A stretch of 64,000 nt of DNA from Actinomycetes bacterium. GTDB taxonomy: Bacteria; Actinomycetota; Acidimicrobiia; Acidimicrobiales; Palsa-688. The DNA lies in NCBI GenBank assembly GCA_021850325.1, contig JAJZMF010000045.1, forward strand, positions 17,525 through 81,524, written 5' to 3'. Of the stretch, positions 34,693 through 43,491 are shown piece by piece (the stretch's first letter is position 1; each line of letters starts with the position of its first letter). The position numbers and the translations under genes were made by a program. Under the pieces are notes generated by a model, which ran no database searches, had not been told where the DNA came from, and was given only the letters and a program-made list of their open reading frames with translations.

Positions 34693-35289
34693 ATGAAACT
34701 GCTCTACCCCCGCGCGGCAACGGCCTCGGCACTCCTGGTGGCAGGCGTCTCGATGTTGTCCGTCGGCGCCTCGGCCCAGATGATGCCCACCACCAGCGCC
34801 CCTCCGGTGACCCACACGACCGACTTCGGCCCGGCCTGCTCCGCCGTCCCCAAAGCCGGTGCGGGGAGCTTCTCGGGCATGACCAAGGCCCCGGTCGCCA
34901 CGGCCGCCAGCCACAACCCGGTGCTGTCCACCCTGGTCGCTGCGGTCGAGAAGGCAGGCCTGGCCGACACGCTCAACACCGCCAAGGGGCTCACGGTCTT
35001 CGCCCCCGACAATGCCGCTTTCGCGGCTCTGCCCAAGGCGGCGCTCCAGTCCCTGCTCGCCAACAAGGCGGCCCTCACCAAGCTCCTGGAGTACCACGTT
35101 GTCGCCGGGCGCCTCAGCCCGGCCATGGTCGTCGGCGTGCACAAGACGATCGAGGGCGAGACCATCTCGGTCGCCGGGAGCGGCGCCAGCTTCAATGTCA
35201 ACGGCACCGCCCAGGTGGTGTGCGGCAACGTGCAGACGGGCAATGCCACCGTCTACATCGTGAACAGCGTGCTCAACCCGGCGGCCTGA
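34693..35289 (+). CDS. Secreted fasciclin-domain protein (MPT70/MPT83-like)
   Basis: A 198-residue protein with a Sec signal (cleavage near ASAQ, about residue 29) and one fasciclin (FAS1) domain, including GLTVFAPDNAAFAALP and LLEYHVVAGRLS. Two Cys (CSAV and VVCGN) could form a disulfide as in mycobacterial MPT70. In M. tuberculosis the FAS1 proteins MPT70 and MPT83 are the main SigK targets, so its place 50 bp downstream of the SigK-controlled molybdoenzyme is telling. There is no lipobox, so it is MPT70-like rather than MPT83-like. GAAAGGA precedes the ATG. A strong hairpin follows. Confidence 0.9.
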   Translation: MKLLYPRAATASALLVAGVSMLSVGASAQMMPTTSAPPVTHTTDFGPACSAVPKAGAGSFSGMTKAPVATAASHNPVLSTLVAAVEKAGLADTLNTAKGLTVFAPDNAAFAALPKAALQSLLANKAALTKLLEYHVVAGRLSPAMVVGVHKTIEGETISVAGSGASFNVNGTAQVVCGNVQTGNATVYIVNSVLNPAA

Positions 35290-35302
35290 GCGCACCGGGG
35301 AG

Positions 35303-35335
35303 CCCCGGCGGTCGGAGCAAGGTCGACCGCCGGGG
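35303..35335 (+). terminator. Terminator hairpin after the fasciclin gene
   Basis: CCCCGGCGGTC (35303-35313) pairs perfectly with GACCGCCGGGG (35325-35335) around an 11-nt loop, 13 bp after the stop. Confidence 0.7.
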
Positions 35336-35435
35336 TGCCCGGCCGGGTGCACGCCGGGGAACGCGTAGGATGTCGGGGCCGGGCGGCGGAGGCCCCCGAG
35401 CAGGCCGGCCCACCGCCCTGGCGGGCCAGAGGGAC

Positions 35436-36932
35436 ATGCGTGCTGAAGTGCTGAACACGGACCAGGCGCACTCGGCCTCCGAGGCTCAGACCGTGCTGGT
35501 CACCGGTGCAACCGGCTACGTGGGCGGCCGGCTGGTCCCCGCCCTGCTAGCCACCGGGCGTGCCCGGGTGCGCTGCCTGGCCCGGACACCGGCGAAGCTC
35601 GGTGCCGCCCCCTGGCGGTCCGAGGTGGAGGTCGTGGCCGGCAATGTGGGCGGCGACCTCAGCGCCGCCCTCCGGGGCGTCAGCACGCTGGTGTACCTGG
35701 TCCACTCGATCGGGCAAGGTGACGACTGGGCGGGACGCGAGGTGGCCGACGCCCGGAACGTGGCGGAGCAGGCCCGACGGGCCGGCGTCACCAGGACCGT
35801 CTACCTGGGAGGGCTCGGCCGCGACAGCGACGACCTCTCGCTGCACCTGCGCAGCCGGCACGAGGTCGGCCGCGTCCTGGCCGATAGCGGCACCCCGGTC
35901 ATCGAGCTCCGGGCCGGTGTCGTCATCGGCTCGGGCTCGGCGAGCTTCGAGATGCTGCGCTACCTGGTCGAGGTCCTCCCCGTCATGGTCACACCTCGGT
36001 GGGTGGCCACGAGGTGCCAGCCCATTGCCATAAAGGACATCGTCGCCTACCTGGAACGGGCGGTGCTGGACGTGACGGCCCCGGCCGGCGTGTACGAGGT
36101 CGGCGGCCCTGACGTGGTGTCGTACGCGGAGATGATGGAGGCCTACGCCCGCGCTGCAGGCCTGGCCCGCCGCCGGCTCGTCTCCGTGCCCCTGCTCACT
36201 CCGAGCCTCTCCTCCCACTGGGTGGGCCTCGTCACCCCCGTGCCGGTGCCTCTGGCCAGAGAACTGGTGGAGAGCCTGGTGAACGAGGTAGTGGTCGGGG
36301 ACGACAGGGCGGAGGCGACCTTCGGGGTACGTCCCATGGGCTTGGACGAGGCCATCAGGCGGGCCTTGGCGGCGGTGGAGCGGGGCAACGTGCCGACTAC
36401 CTGGTCCGACGCCGACCTGGTGCACTTTGCCCCCGTCACCACCGACCCCCAGTGGTCCGGGGGCACGATGCTGTCGGACCTGAGGGAGGCGACGGCAGAG
36501 GCGCCCCCCGAGGCGGTGTACGAGACGGTTTCGGGCATCGGCGGCGCCCGGGGCTGGTACAGCGGGGAGATCCTGTGGCAGGTGCGGGGCCTGCTGGACA
36601 AGCTCGTCGGTGGCCCTGGCCTGCGCAAGGGCCGCAAGCGTGCCATCGCCGTAGGCGACGCCATCGACTTCTGGCGGGTCGAGGAGCTCGACCCCCCGAG
36701 GCGCGTCCGGCTGCGGGCCGAGATGGTCCTGCCCGGGCAGGCCTGGCTCACCTGGGACCTCGAGCCCTCCGGTCAGGGCACCCTGGTCAGGCAGACCGCT
36801 ACGTTCCGCCCTCGGGGACTGTGGGGCCGCGCCTACTGGCTCGGCGTGGCGCCTTTTCACCGCTTCGTCTTCCCGGGGATGCTGGCCGGCATCGTGGCCG
36901 ATGCCGAGTCACGGGTGCCGAAGGGCCGGTGA
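35436..36932 (+). CDS. NAD(P)-binding protein with DUF2867 domain
   Basis: A 498-residue protein. The N-terminal atypical SDR domain (GATGYVGG, about 24-31) lacks the classical YxxxK and resembles NmrA/complex-I-assembly-type folds. The C-terminal DUF2867 domain, from about residue 310, has GARGWYSGEILWQVRGLLDKLVGGPGL and DFWRVEELD. Such fusions are widespread in Actinobacteria and have no proven reaction. It is cytosolic. The ATG at 35436 follows AGAGGG. It is isolated from the fasciclin operon by a terminator. It may co-transcribe with the serine hydrolase 133 bp downstream. Confidence 0.85.
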   Translation: MRAEVLNTDQAHSASEAQTVLVTGATGYVGGRLVPALLATGRARVRCLARTPAKLGAAPWRSEVEVVAGNVGGDLSAALRGVSTLVYLVHSIGQGDDWAGREVADARNVAEQARRAGVTRTVYLGGLGRDSDDLSLHLRSRHEVGRVLADSGTPVIELRAGVVIGSGSASFEMLRYLVEVLPVMVTPRWVATRCQPIAIKDIVAYLERAVLDVTAPAGVYEVGGPDVVSYAEMMEAYARAAGLARRRLVSVPLLTPSLSSHWVGLVTPVPVPLARELVESLVNEVVVGDDRAEATFGVRPMGLDEAIRRALAAVERGNVPTTWSDADLVHFAPVTTDPQWSGGTMLSDLREATAEAPPEAVYETVSGIGGARGWYSGEILWQVRGLLDKLVGGPGLRKGRKRAIAVGDAIDFWRVEELDPPRRVRLRAEMVLPGQAWLTWDLEPSGQGTLVRQTATFRPRGLWGRAYWLGVAPFHRFVFPGMLAGIVADAESRVPKGR

Positions 36933-37065
36933 GCACGGGCGGCGCCAGGAGGAAGGACGCCCGCAGAGAGGACGCCTGCAAAAAGGGCCTCCGAGCAGCC
37001 CGTCTGGCGACCGGGCCCGCCGCTGGCCGATCGTGTCCATGAGAGACCGCCAAAGGGAGGCCGGG

Positions 37066-38547
37066 ATGGGGACAACCACGGGACAGAGGTCGGGCGACGG
37101 CGCCGCACAGGGCACCGTCGGCACGCCGAGCGAGATAGGGGGGGTCGGGACGGCTGCCGTGGAGCGCTTCCTGCGCTCGCTCGAGCAGGAGGGCATCGGC
37201 CCCCACGGCATGGTGTTGCTGCGCAACGGCCAGGAGGTGGCCAAGGCGTCGTGGGCCCCCTACGACCCCGGGGCTCCCCACCTCATGTTCTCGGTGAGCA
37301 AGAGCTTCACCTCCACGGCCGTGGGCCTGGCGGTGGGAGAGGGCAGGCTGGCCCTGGACGAGGAGGTGCTCGATGTCCTCCCCACCTACGCCAGCCGGCT
37401 GGCGCGGGACAACGTGAGGGGGATGCAGGTCAGGCACCTGCTCTCCATGAGCACCGGCCACGACACCGACACCATGGCCCTGATGCGGGCCCTGCCCGAG
37501 GACGACTGGGTGCGCATCTTCGTCGAAGCGCCGGTGCTGTACCGTCCGGGCACCCACTGGCTCTACAACTCCGGGGCCAGCTTCGTGCTCTCAGCCATGG
37601 TGCAGGCCCGGACCGGCCGGACGGTGGTCGACTACCTGCGGCCCCGGCTGTTCGAGCCCCTCGGCTTCGAGGACGTCCAGTGGACGGCCAACCCGCGCGG
37701 TCTGAGCCTGGGAGGATCCGGGCTACGGGTGCGCGTCGCGGAGCTCGCCCGCTTCGGCCAGCTCTACCTCCAGGACGGGGTATGGGAGGGGCGCCGGTTG
37801 CTCCCCGAGGGATGGGTGGCACAGGCAACCGCTCACCACGCAGTCAACGGCGACCCGACGACCCTCGACGACTGGCAGCAGGGTTACGGCTACCAGTTCT
37901 GGCGCTGTCGCAACGGGGCGTACAGGGCGGACGGCGCCTTCGGGCAGTTCTGCATCGTGCACCCGGCCAAGCAGCTCGTGCTGGCCCTCACGAGCGGGAG
38001 CGAGCGCAACAAGCGGGTCATGGAGCTGTTCTGGGAGCACCTCTTCCCCGGTGCCAGCGACCTGGACGGGCCCGCTCCGAGCTTCGCCGGGGCACCCCTT
38101 CAGCACCTGGGCTCGCTCCCTGTACCCGATGCAGCCGACGTGACAGCCGACGACATCACCTGGCTGGAGGGCCGTGAGCTCGAGCTGCCCCCCAACCTGC
38201 TGCGCTTGCGCAGTTTCGCGCTCCGCTTCAGTACCGGCGCCTGCGTGTTCATCGGGACCGACGAGGACGGCGCCCGGCATGAGGTGAGGTGCGGGCGCGG
38301 GGAGTGGGTGCCGGGACGGACCTCCCTCTGGGAGTGCGAGGAGCCGGCCGTACCGGTCGAGCTCACGGCGAGGGCGGGGATGGACCGCGACGGGGCGTTC
38401 GTCATGGCGTGGCAGTACTCGGAGACACCCTTCCGCAGGACGCTGCGCGTCCAGCGCGGGGCCGGGGGGACAGTGGTCGACTTCGACCTCGACCTCCCCT
38501 TCTGGGCCGAGCACAAGATCAGCGCCCGTCTCGCCCCCGGCGCCTGA
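37066..38547 (+). CDS. Serine hydrolase, class C beta-lactamase family
   Basis: A 493-residue cytosolic protein of the beta-lactamase/penicillin-binding-protein-like esterase family. The catalytic S-x-x-K is in MFSVSKSFTSTA (Ser near residue 77) and the Y-x-N is YNSGAS. The third motif (HxG/KTG) is not obvious. A C-terminal beta domain of about 130 residues follows the catalytic fold. Without a signal peptide it is unlikely to attack peptidoglycan; esterase or D-aminopeptidase activity is more probable. AAAGGGAGG lies before the ATG at 37066. Confidence 0.85.
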   Translation: MGTTTGQRSGDGAAQGTVGTPSEIGGVGTAAVERFLRSLEQEGIGPHGMVLLRNGQEVAKASWAPYDPGAPHLMFSVSKSFTSTAVGLAVGEGRLALDEEVLDVLPTYASRLARDNVRGMQVRHLLSMSTGHDTDTMALMRALPEDDWVRIFVEAPVLYRPGTHWLYNSGASFVLSAMVQARTGRTVVDYLRPRLFEPLGFEDVQWTANPRGLSLGGSGLRVRVAELARFGQLYLQDGVWEGRRLLPEGWVAQATAHHAVNGDPTTLDDWQQGYGYQFWRCRNGAYRADGAFGQFCIVHPAKQLVLALTSGSERNKRVMELFWEHLFPGASDLDGPAPSFAGAPLQHLGSLPVPDAADVTADDITWLEGRELELPPNLLRLRSFALRFSTGACVFIGTDEDGARHEVRCGRGEWVPGRTSLWECEEPAVPVELTARAGMDRDGAFVMAWQYSETPFRRTLRVQRGAGGTVVDFDLDLPFWAEHKISARLAPGA

Positions 38548-38592
38548 ACTACTGCGGGCAGGCGCCGGAGCGGCCCCCGGCGCCACCGCCCG

Positions 38593-39537
38593 TCAAGGTG
38601 GCCCGCCCGCCCCCCCGAGCAGGGCCCATGCGGCGGAGGCGGCACCTGCGCACCCCGACCATGGGCCCAACGCCGCGAGGTGGAGCGGTGCCACCACGTG
38701 GAAGGGCCGGGCCTGGCTCTCCAGGCTGGCCCGCAGGGGCGCGAGCAAGGTGTCTCCCGCCCCGGCCAGGCCGCCACCGATCACTATCGAGGCCGGGTCG
38801 AGCATGGTCGTGGCGTGCAGCAGGCCGGCAGCCAGGCCGTCCACGGCGGCCTGCCAGATCCCGGCGGCGGCGGAGGACCCGCTCCGGGCGAGGGCGACGA
38901 TCTTGTCCGCCGCCAGCGCGGCGCCGCTCACCTCTGCCCAACGAGCCTCCAGCGCAGCGGCCGACATGACGGTCTGCAGGCACCCACTGGCACCGCAGGC
39001 GCAGGTACGGCCCGGGTACTCGACCCGGAGGTGGCCGATCTCCCCTGCCTGTCCGTGGGCCCCGCTGAAGAGCCGCCCGCCGTCGACGATCGCCCCTCCG
39101 ATGCCCGTGCCCAGAGAGACGTAGAGGAAGTTGGCGACGCCGACGGCGCAGCCTGAACGCCCTTCGCCCAGGGCACCGGCCTGAGCGTCGTTGAGCACGG
39201 TCAGCGGTACGCCGAGGCGCCCGACGAGCGAAGGCACAACCTCAACCTTTTCCCAACCGAGGTTCACGGAGGTGACGCTTCCGTCCGGGCCCACGGTGCC
39301 CGGCACCGCCACCCCTGCTGCCTGCACCAGGGCACCCGGCCTGTGCAGGAGGTCCAGCGCCACCTCCTGTACCGCCCGCAGGGCGGCCTGCCCCCCGTGC
39401 TCCCGGCGCGTGGGCACCCGCGCCTCGTGCACCCGGGTACCGTGGTGGTCCACCACGGCTGCCTTTATTGTGCTGGCACCGACATCGAGTGCCAGGACGG
39501 CCGGTGGCACCGCCTCGGCGGCGCCGCCGCTGGACAT
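38593..39537 (-). CDS. ROK-family sugar kinase
   Basis: A 314-residue ROK kinase: ATP-binding DVGASTIKAA, the substrate loop GTGIGGAIV, and the zinc-binding GHLRVEYPGRTCACGASGCLQT (H then C-x-C-x4-C). It phosphorylates glucose, fructose, N-acetylmannosamine or a similar hexose. The ATG at 39537 is chosen; a GTG at 39558 or a TTG at 39570 overlapping the ROK repressor stop would add 7-11 residues and cannot be excluded. It is the last gene of the M81-CutC-Dpp-ROK unit. A sugar kinase beside a 'peptide' importer suggests that the cargo is a sugar. Confidence 0.88.
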   Translation of the reverse strand: MSSGGAAEAVPPAVLALDVGASTIKAAVVDHHGTRVHEARVPTRREHGGQAALRAVQEVALDLLHRPGALVQAAGVAVPGTVGPDGSVTSVNLGWEKVEVVPSLVGRLGVPLTVLNDAQAGALGEGRSGCAVGVANFLYVSLGTGIGGAIVDGGRLFSGAHGQAGEIGHLRVEYPGRTCACGASGCLQTVMSAAALEARWAEVSGAALAADKIVALARSGSSAAAGIWQAAVDGLAAGLLHATTMLDPASIVIGGGLAGAGDTLLAPLRASLESQARPFHVVAPLHLAALGPWSGCAGAASAAWALLGGAGGPP

Positions 39538-39566
39538 CTCGCCGACGCCGGCCGTCACGAGCTCCG

Positions 39567-40727
39567 TCAAGGTGCTCCGGCCCCGGTCAGCCGGCCCAGG
39601 ATCCGGGCTGCTGCGCCCACGAGCGTGGCATCGGCACCGAGGGTCGCCACGCCGATGTCGACCGACTGGCTGGCCATGGGCAGGCAACGCTCGTAGATGG
39701 CGGCCCGCACGGCGGCCACGAGCGGGCCCGCCTCGGACAGGATCCCGCCGAGGACCAGTACCTCGGGGTTGAAGAAGTTGACCACCACGGCCAGCACCTC
39801 GCCCAGGCGCCCGCCGGCCACCCGCACAGCTATGTTGGCGAGGGTGTCACCCCCCCGGACCCGTTCGACGAGCTCCGGCAGGCCCGAGGCCGGGTGGCCC
39901 GCCGCCGCCAGGTCCTCCAGCAGCGCCGCTCCGCTGGCAACGGTCTCCAGGCACCCGCGCTTGCCGCAGCTGCAGGGCCGGCTCTCGGGGCCCCCGCTCC
40001 CGGATATGTCGACGTGGGTGATGTCCCCGGCGGCGCCGATGGCGCCGTAGTGCAGCGACCCGCTGGCAATGACCCCGCACCCGATGCCACGGCCCACCTT
40101 GACCGCGATGAGGTGCCTCACACCATCGCGCAGGCGCCTGGCCTGGAACTCCCCGAGAGCAAGGAGGTTGGCGTCGTTGTCGACCACGGCCGGAGCGCCG
40201 AACCGCGCCGACAGCTCGTCGCCGACGGCCAGGTCGTGCCAGCCCGGCATGCGGGAGGGGCTGACGATACGGCCGGAGGAGGGGTCGACCGGGCCGGGCA
40301 CCGCGATGCCGATCCCGCGCACCGTGCACCTGCCCAAGGGCTCCATGAGCCTGTCGAGGTGGGTGCAGATCTGCCCGAGCACCACGTCCGGGCCCTCCTC
40401 GAGCAGCACAGGCTCCGTCGTCACCGCCAGCGGCCGCTTGGACAGGTCCATGACCCCCAGGCGGGCGTGCCGGGACCCCAGGTCGACGGCGAGCACCACG
40501 GACCCGGTGGAGCTGACCCTGAGCAGCCGGGGCCGCCGGCCGCCGGTCGAGGCGCCGTCGCCGACCTCCTCGACGAGGCCGTCCGCGATCAGCCTGTCGA
40601 CCCTCAAGGACACAGTGGAGACAGCCACCCCGGCCAGGCGGGCCAGGTTGGTGCGCGACGTGGGCCCTGCCTCGCGCACCAGGTTGAGGATGTCCCCCGT
40701 GCTGGCGCGCCCTTCGCCTCCCCTCAT
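39567..40727 (-). CDS. ROK-family transcriptional repressor (NagC/XylR-like)
   Basis: A 386-residue protein. An N-terminal winged helix (GPTSRTNLARLAGVAVSTVSLRVDRLIADGLVEEVG) is fused to a ROK sugar-binding domain with the CSCGKRGCLET zinc site. It senses a sugar or sugar phosphate and controls the neighbouring transporter. Its ATG overlaps the stop of the ABC ATPase gene (ATGA). The large inverted repeat upstream of the binding-protein gene (46424-46501) is a candidate operator. Confidence 0.92.
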   Translation of the reverse strand: MRGGEGRASTGDILNLVREAGPTSRTNLARLAGVAVSTVSLRVDRLIADGLVEEVGDGASTGGRRPRLLRVSSTGSVVLAVDLGSRHARLGVMDLSKRPLAVTTEPVLLEEGPDVVLGQICTHLDRLMEPLGRCTVRGIGIAVPGPVDPSSGRIVSPSRMPGWHDLAVGDELSARFGAPAVVDNDANLLALGEFQARRLRDGVRHLIAVKVGRGIGCGVIASGSLHYGAIGAAGDITHVDISGSGGPESRPCSCGKRGCLETVASGAALLEDLAAAGHPASGLPELVERVRGGDTLANIAVRVAGGRLGEVLAVVVNFFNPEVLVLGGILSEAGPLVAAVRAAIYERCLPMASQSVDIGVATLGADATLVGAAARILGRLTGAGAP

Positions 40728-42526
40728 TCGCCCCCACCCGCCTGGCCGGTGCTGCCGGCCTCGGCGCCGGGACCGGGCCCGCCCGCCAGGGCCAGGCGCT
40801 TCTGCCGGCGCTCACGTTGCTCTACCGGGTCCGGCACCGGCGCAGCCGCCACCAGACGCTGGGTGTAGGGGTCCTTCGGGTTGAAGAGGACCTCGTCACG
40901 TGTACCGAGCTCAACAAGGCGTCCCGAGTGCATGACCGCCACTCTGTCAGCCAGCAGGCTCACGACGGCGAGGTCGTGGGTGATGAAGAGGCAGCCGAAC
41001 CCGAACTTGGCTTGCAGGTCGAGCAGGAGGTCGAGCACGGTCGCCTGTACCGAGACGTCCAACGCGCTTGTCGGCTCGTCGGCGACCAGCAGTTCCGGTC
41101 CCAGGGCCAGCGCCCGTGCGATGCTCACCCGCTGGCGCTGGCCTCCGGAGAGCTCATGGGGGTAGCGGTAGCGGAGGTCGGCGTCCAAGCGGACGCTCTC
41201 CAGTAGCGAGACCACCCGGGCGTCGCGCGAGCGGCGGCTGCCGGACCTGTTGACCACGAGAGGCTCGGCCACGCACTCGGCCACGGTCATCCGGGGGTCC
41301 AAGGACGAACCCGGGTCCTGGAACACGACCGAGCAGCGCCTGCGTAGCCGTTTGAGCGACCGCCCGCTGGCCGCTGAGAGGTCCTCACCCCAGAGCCGGA
41401 CGCGGCCACTGGTCGGCTTCACCAGACCCACGATGCACTTGCCGACGGTCGATTTGCCGGACCCGGACTCGCCCACCAGCCCCAGCACCTCGCCGGGCGA
41501 GATCGAAAAGCTCACGTCGTCGACGGCCCGTAGCCGGCCCGTGGCCCGGGCCCCGAACTCGACCGTCAGGTGCTCCACCGAGAGGACATCACCCGAACGC
41601 CGCAGGTCCGGGGCGCCGGGGACAGGGGCACGGGGCGCAGTCGGGGTGGCGCTACCGGCCGCACCAGGACGCGTGGGCACGGCGACCTCTTCCAGCAGGC
41701 GCGTCCCCCTCGGGTGGGGCTGCAGACGGGGGACGGCCGCCAGCAGGCGCTTGGTGTACGGCTCCTGGGGCCGCTCGAAGAGGTCGTCGACGGACGCCTG
41801 CTCGACGACCCGGCCGTCCTTCATGACTATGACCCGGTCGGCAATGTCGGCCACCACGCCCATGTTGTGGGTGATGACCAGCACGGCGGTGCCCATGCGG
41901 TCGCGTATGCTCCGCAGCAGGTCGAGGATCTCGGCCTGCACGGTCACGTCGAGCGCCGTGGTTGCTTCGTCCGCGATCAGCAACTTCGGGTCGCAGGCAA
42001 TGGCGATCGCGATCATCACCCTCTGGCGGAGCCCACCCGACAGTTCGTGGGGGAACTGCCCGAGCCGGCGCCCGGCGTCCCTGATCCCGGCCAGTACCAG
42101 CAGTTCGCCGGCCCGCCTCATCGCTTCCCGTTTGGACAGTCGCCGGTCGTGCACCCGGAGGGCCTCGGCCACCTGCCACCCGATGCTGAAGGCGGGGTTG
42201 AGCGCGGTCATCGGCTCCTGGAAGACCATCGCCACCCGGGCCCCCCGCAACGCCCGGAGCCGCTCGGGGCCCAGGGACCGGACGTCCAGGCCGTCCACCT
42301 CCACCCGCCCCTGCTGTGCGGCGTGCGGGGGCAGGAGCCCGAGGGTGGAGAGCGCAGTGACGCTCTTGCCCGAGCCGGACTCGCCTACAATGGCCACTAT
42401 CTCGCCCGGGTAGACCTCGATGGTCACGTCCCTGACCGCAACCTGCTCGGCCCGGGGGCTCCTGAAGGTGACGGAGAGAGCCTCTATGCCGAGCACCCTG
42501 CGGGGGGCACCGGGTGCTGACGTCAC
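40724..42526 (-). CDS. Fused Dpp/Opp-type ABC ATPase (DppD-DppF)
   Basis: A 600-residue protein with two complete nucleotide-binding domains. The first (about 12-270) has GESGSGKS, LSGGLRQR and LLIADEATTALD; the second (about 318-570) has GESGSGKS, LSGGQRQR and LLVADEPTSALD. Each ends in the oligopeptide-type tail (RPQEPYTKRLL, NPKDPYTQRLV). Fused ATPases of this kind energise peptide, nickel or oligosaccharide import through the two permeases encoded just upstream. It overlaps both neighbours by 4 bases. Confidence 0.93.
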   Translation of the reverse strand: MTSAPGAPRRVLGIEALSVTFRSPRAEQVAVRDVTIEVYPGEIVAIVGESGSGKSVTALSTLGLLPPHAAQQGRVEVDGLDVRSLGPERLRALRGARVAMVFQEPMTALNPAFSIGWQVAEALRVHDRRLSKREAMRRAGELLVLAGIRDAGRRLGQFPHELSGGLRQRVMIAIAIACDPKLLIADEATTALDVTVQAEILDLLRSIRDRMGTAVLVITHNMGVVADIADRVIVMKDGRVVEQASVDDLFERPQEPYTKRLLAAVPRLQPHPRGTRLLEEVAVPTRPGAAGSATPTAPRAPVPGAPDLRRSGDVLSVEHLTVEFGARATGRLRAVDDVSFSISPGEVLGLVGESGSGKSTVGKCIVGLVKPTSGRVRLWGEDLSAASGRSLKRLRRRCSVVFQDPGSSLDPRMTVAECVAEPLVVNRSGSRRSRDARVVSLLESVRLDADLRYRYPHELSGGQRQRVSIARALALGPELLVADEPTSALDVSVQATVLDLLLDLQAKFGFGCLFITHDLAVVSLLADRVAVMHSGRLVELGTRDEVLFNPKDPYTQRLVAAAPVPDPVEQRERRQKRLALAGGPGPGAEAGSTGQAGGGE

Positions 42527-43491
42527 GACCGCCCCTGGAGGCGTACCTCGAAGGCGTCACGCAACGCGTCCCCGACGAAGTTGAACGCCGACACGACCAG
42601 CACGATGACCACTCCGGCCGGGATGATCATCCACCAGTAGCCGTCGTAGGTGTACTGGATGCCGTTGCTCAGCATCCCGCCCCAGTCGGTCTGGGGCTGC
42701 GGCAGTCCCAGGCCGAGGAAGCTCACGTAGGCGAGCAGCAGGATGGCATCTGCGACCTGGAACGTGGCATTGACGATCATCGTCCCCACCACGTTGGGGA
42801 CGATGTGGCGGAAGACAGCCCGCGTGGCGCCACCACCCATTGCCTTGACGACCTGCACGTAGTCCCGGGTGCGCAACGAAACTGTCTCGGCCCGTACCAG
42901 GCGGGCCGGCACCAACCACGAGACGAGCCCGATTATCACGATCAGCATGGGCACGGTGGGCGTGACCATGGTCGCCACCACGAGCAGGAGGAACAGGGCC
43001 GGGATGGCTATGCCGGCGTCCACGATGCGCATCATCAGGCCCTCGACCCAACCCCCCGCGTAGCCGGCCACGGCCCCCCACAGGGTCCCGAGCCAAACCG
43101 CTATGACGCCGGCGGCCAAGCCTATCTCCAGCGAGTTCCTGCCCCCGTACATGAGACGCCCCAGTATGTCGTGGCCCACGTCGTCCGTGCCCAGGAGGTG
43201 CCCGCTGTGGCCGGGTGGCAGGTCGACCTGCGCCAGGTTCACGTGGACCTGGTCGGTGTGGTAGACGAGAGGCCCCACGAAACAGAACAGGACAAGGCCC
43301 ACGATGATGCCCAGGCCGACCATGCCCAGTCGGTTGCGGGAGAAGTCACGGGCCACCCTCCGCGCCATGCCGGCACCTCGGCCGGCCCGGTGGGCCACCG
43401 CGGGCCGTGGGGCACCGAGCTCGGGGCTGCTCCCCGCGGCCGGCACAGAGCGGTCGCCGGTGCCCGGGCCCCCGGTGGTGCCTCTGGTCAT
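42523..43491 (-). CDS. Dpp/Opp-type ABC permease (DppC-like)
   Basis: A 322-residue membrane protein with an extended Pro/Gly-rich cytosolic N-terminus of about 45 residues, an OppC-type N-terminal domain and six helices. LLGTDDVGHDILGRLMYGGRNSLEIG and the EAA loop (YVQVVKAMGGGATRAVFRHIVPN) are typical of DppC. It forms the channel with the DppB-like subunit. ATGA overlap with the ATPase gene downstream and with the DppB-like stop upstream. Confidence 0.92.
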   Translation of the reverse strand: MTRGTTGGPGTGDRSVPAAGSSPELGAPRPAVAHRAGRGAGMARRVARDFSRNRLGMVGLGIIVGLVLFCFVGPLVYHTDQVHVNLAQVDLPPGHSGHLLGTDDVGHDILGRLMYGGRNSLEIGLAAGVIAVWLGTLWGAVAGYAGGWVEGLMMRIVDAGIAIPALFLLLVVATMVTPTVPMLIVIIGLVSWLVPARLVRAETVSLRTRDYVQVVKAMGGGATRAVFRHIVPNVVGTMIVNATFQVADAILLLAYVSFLGLGLPQPQTDWGGMLSNGIQYTYDGYWWMIIPAGVVIVLVVSAFNFVGDALRDAFEVRLQGRS

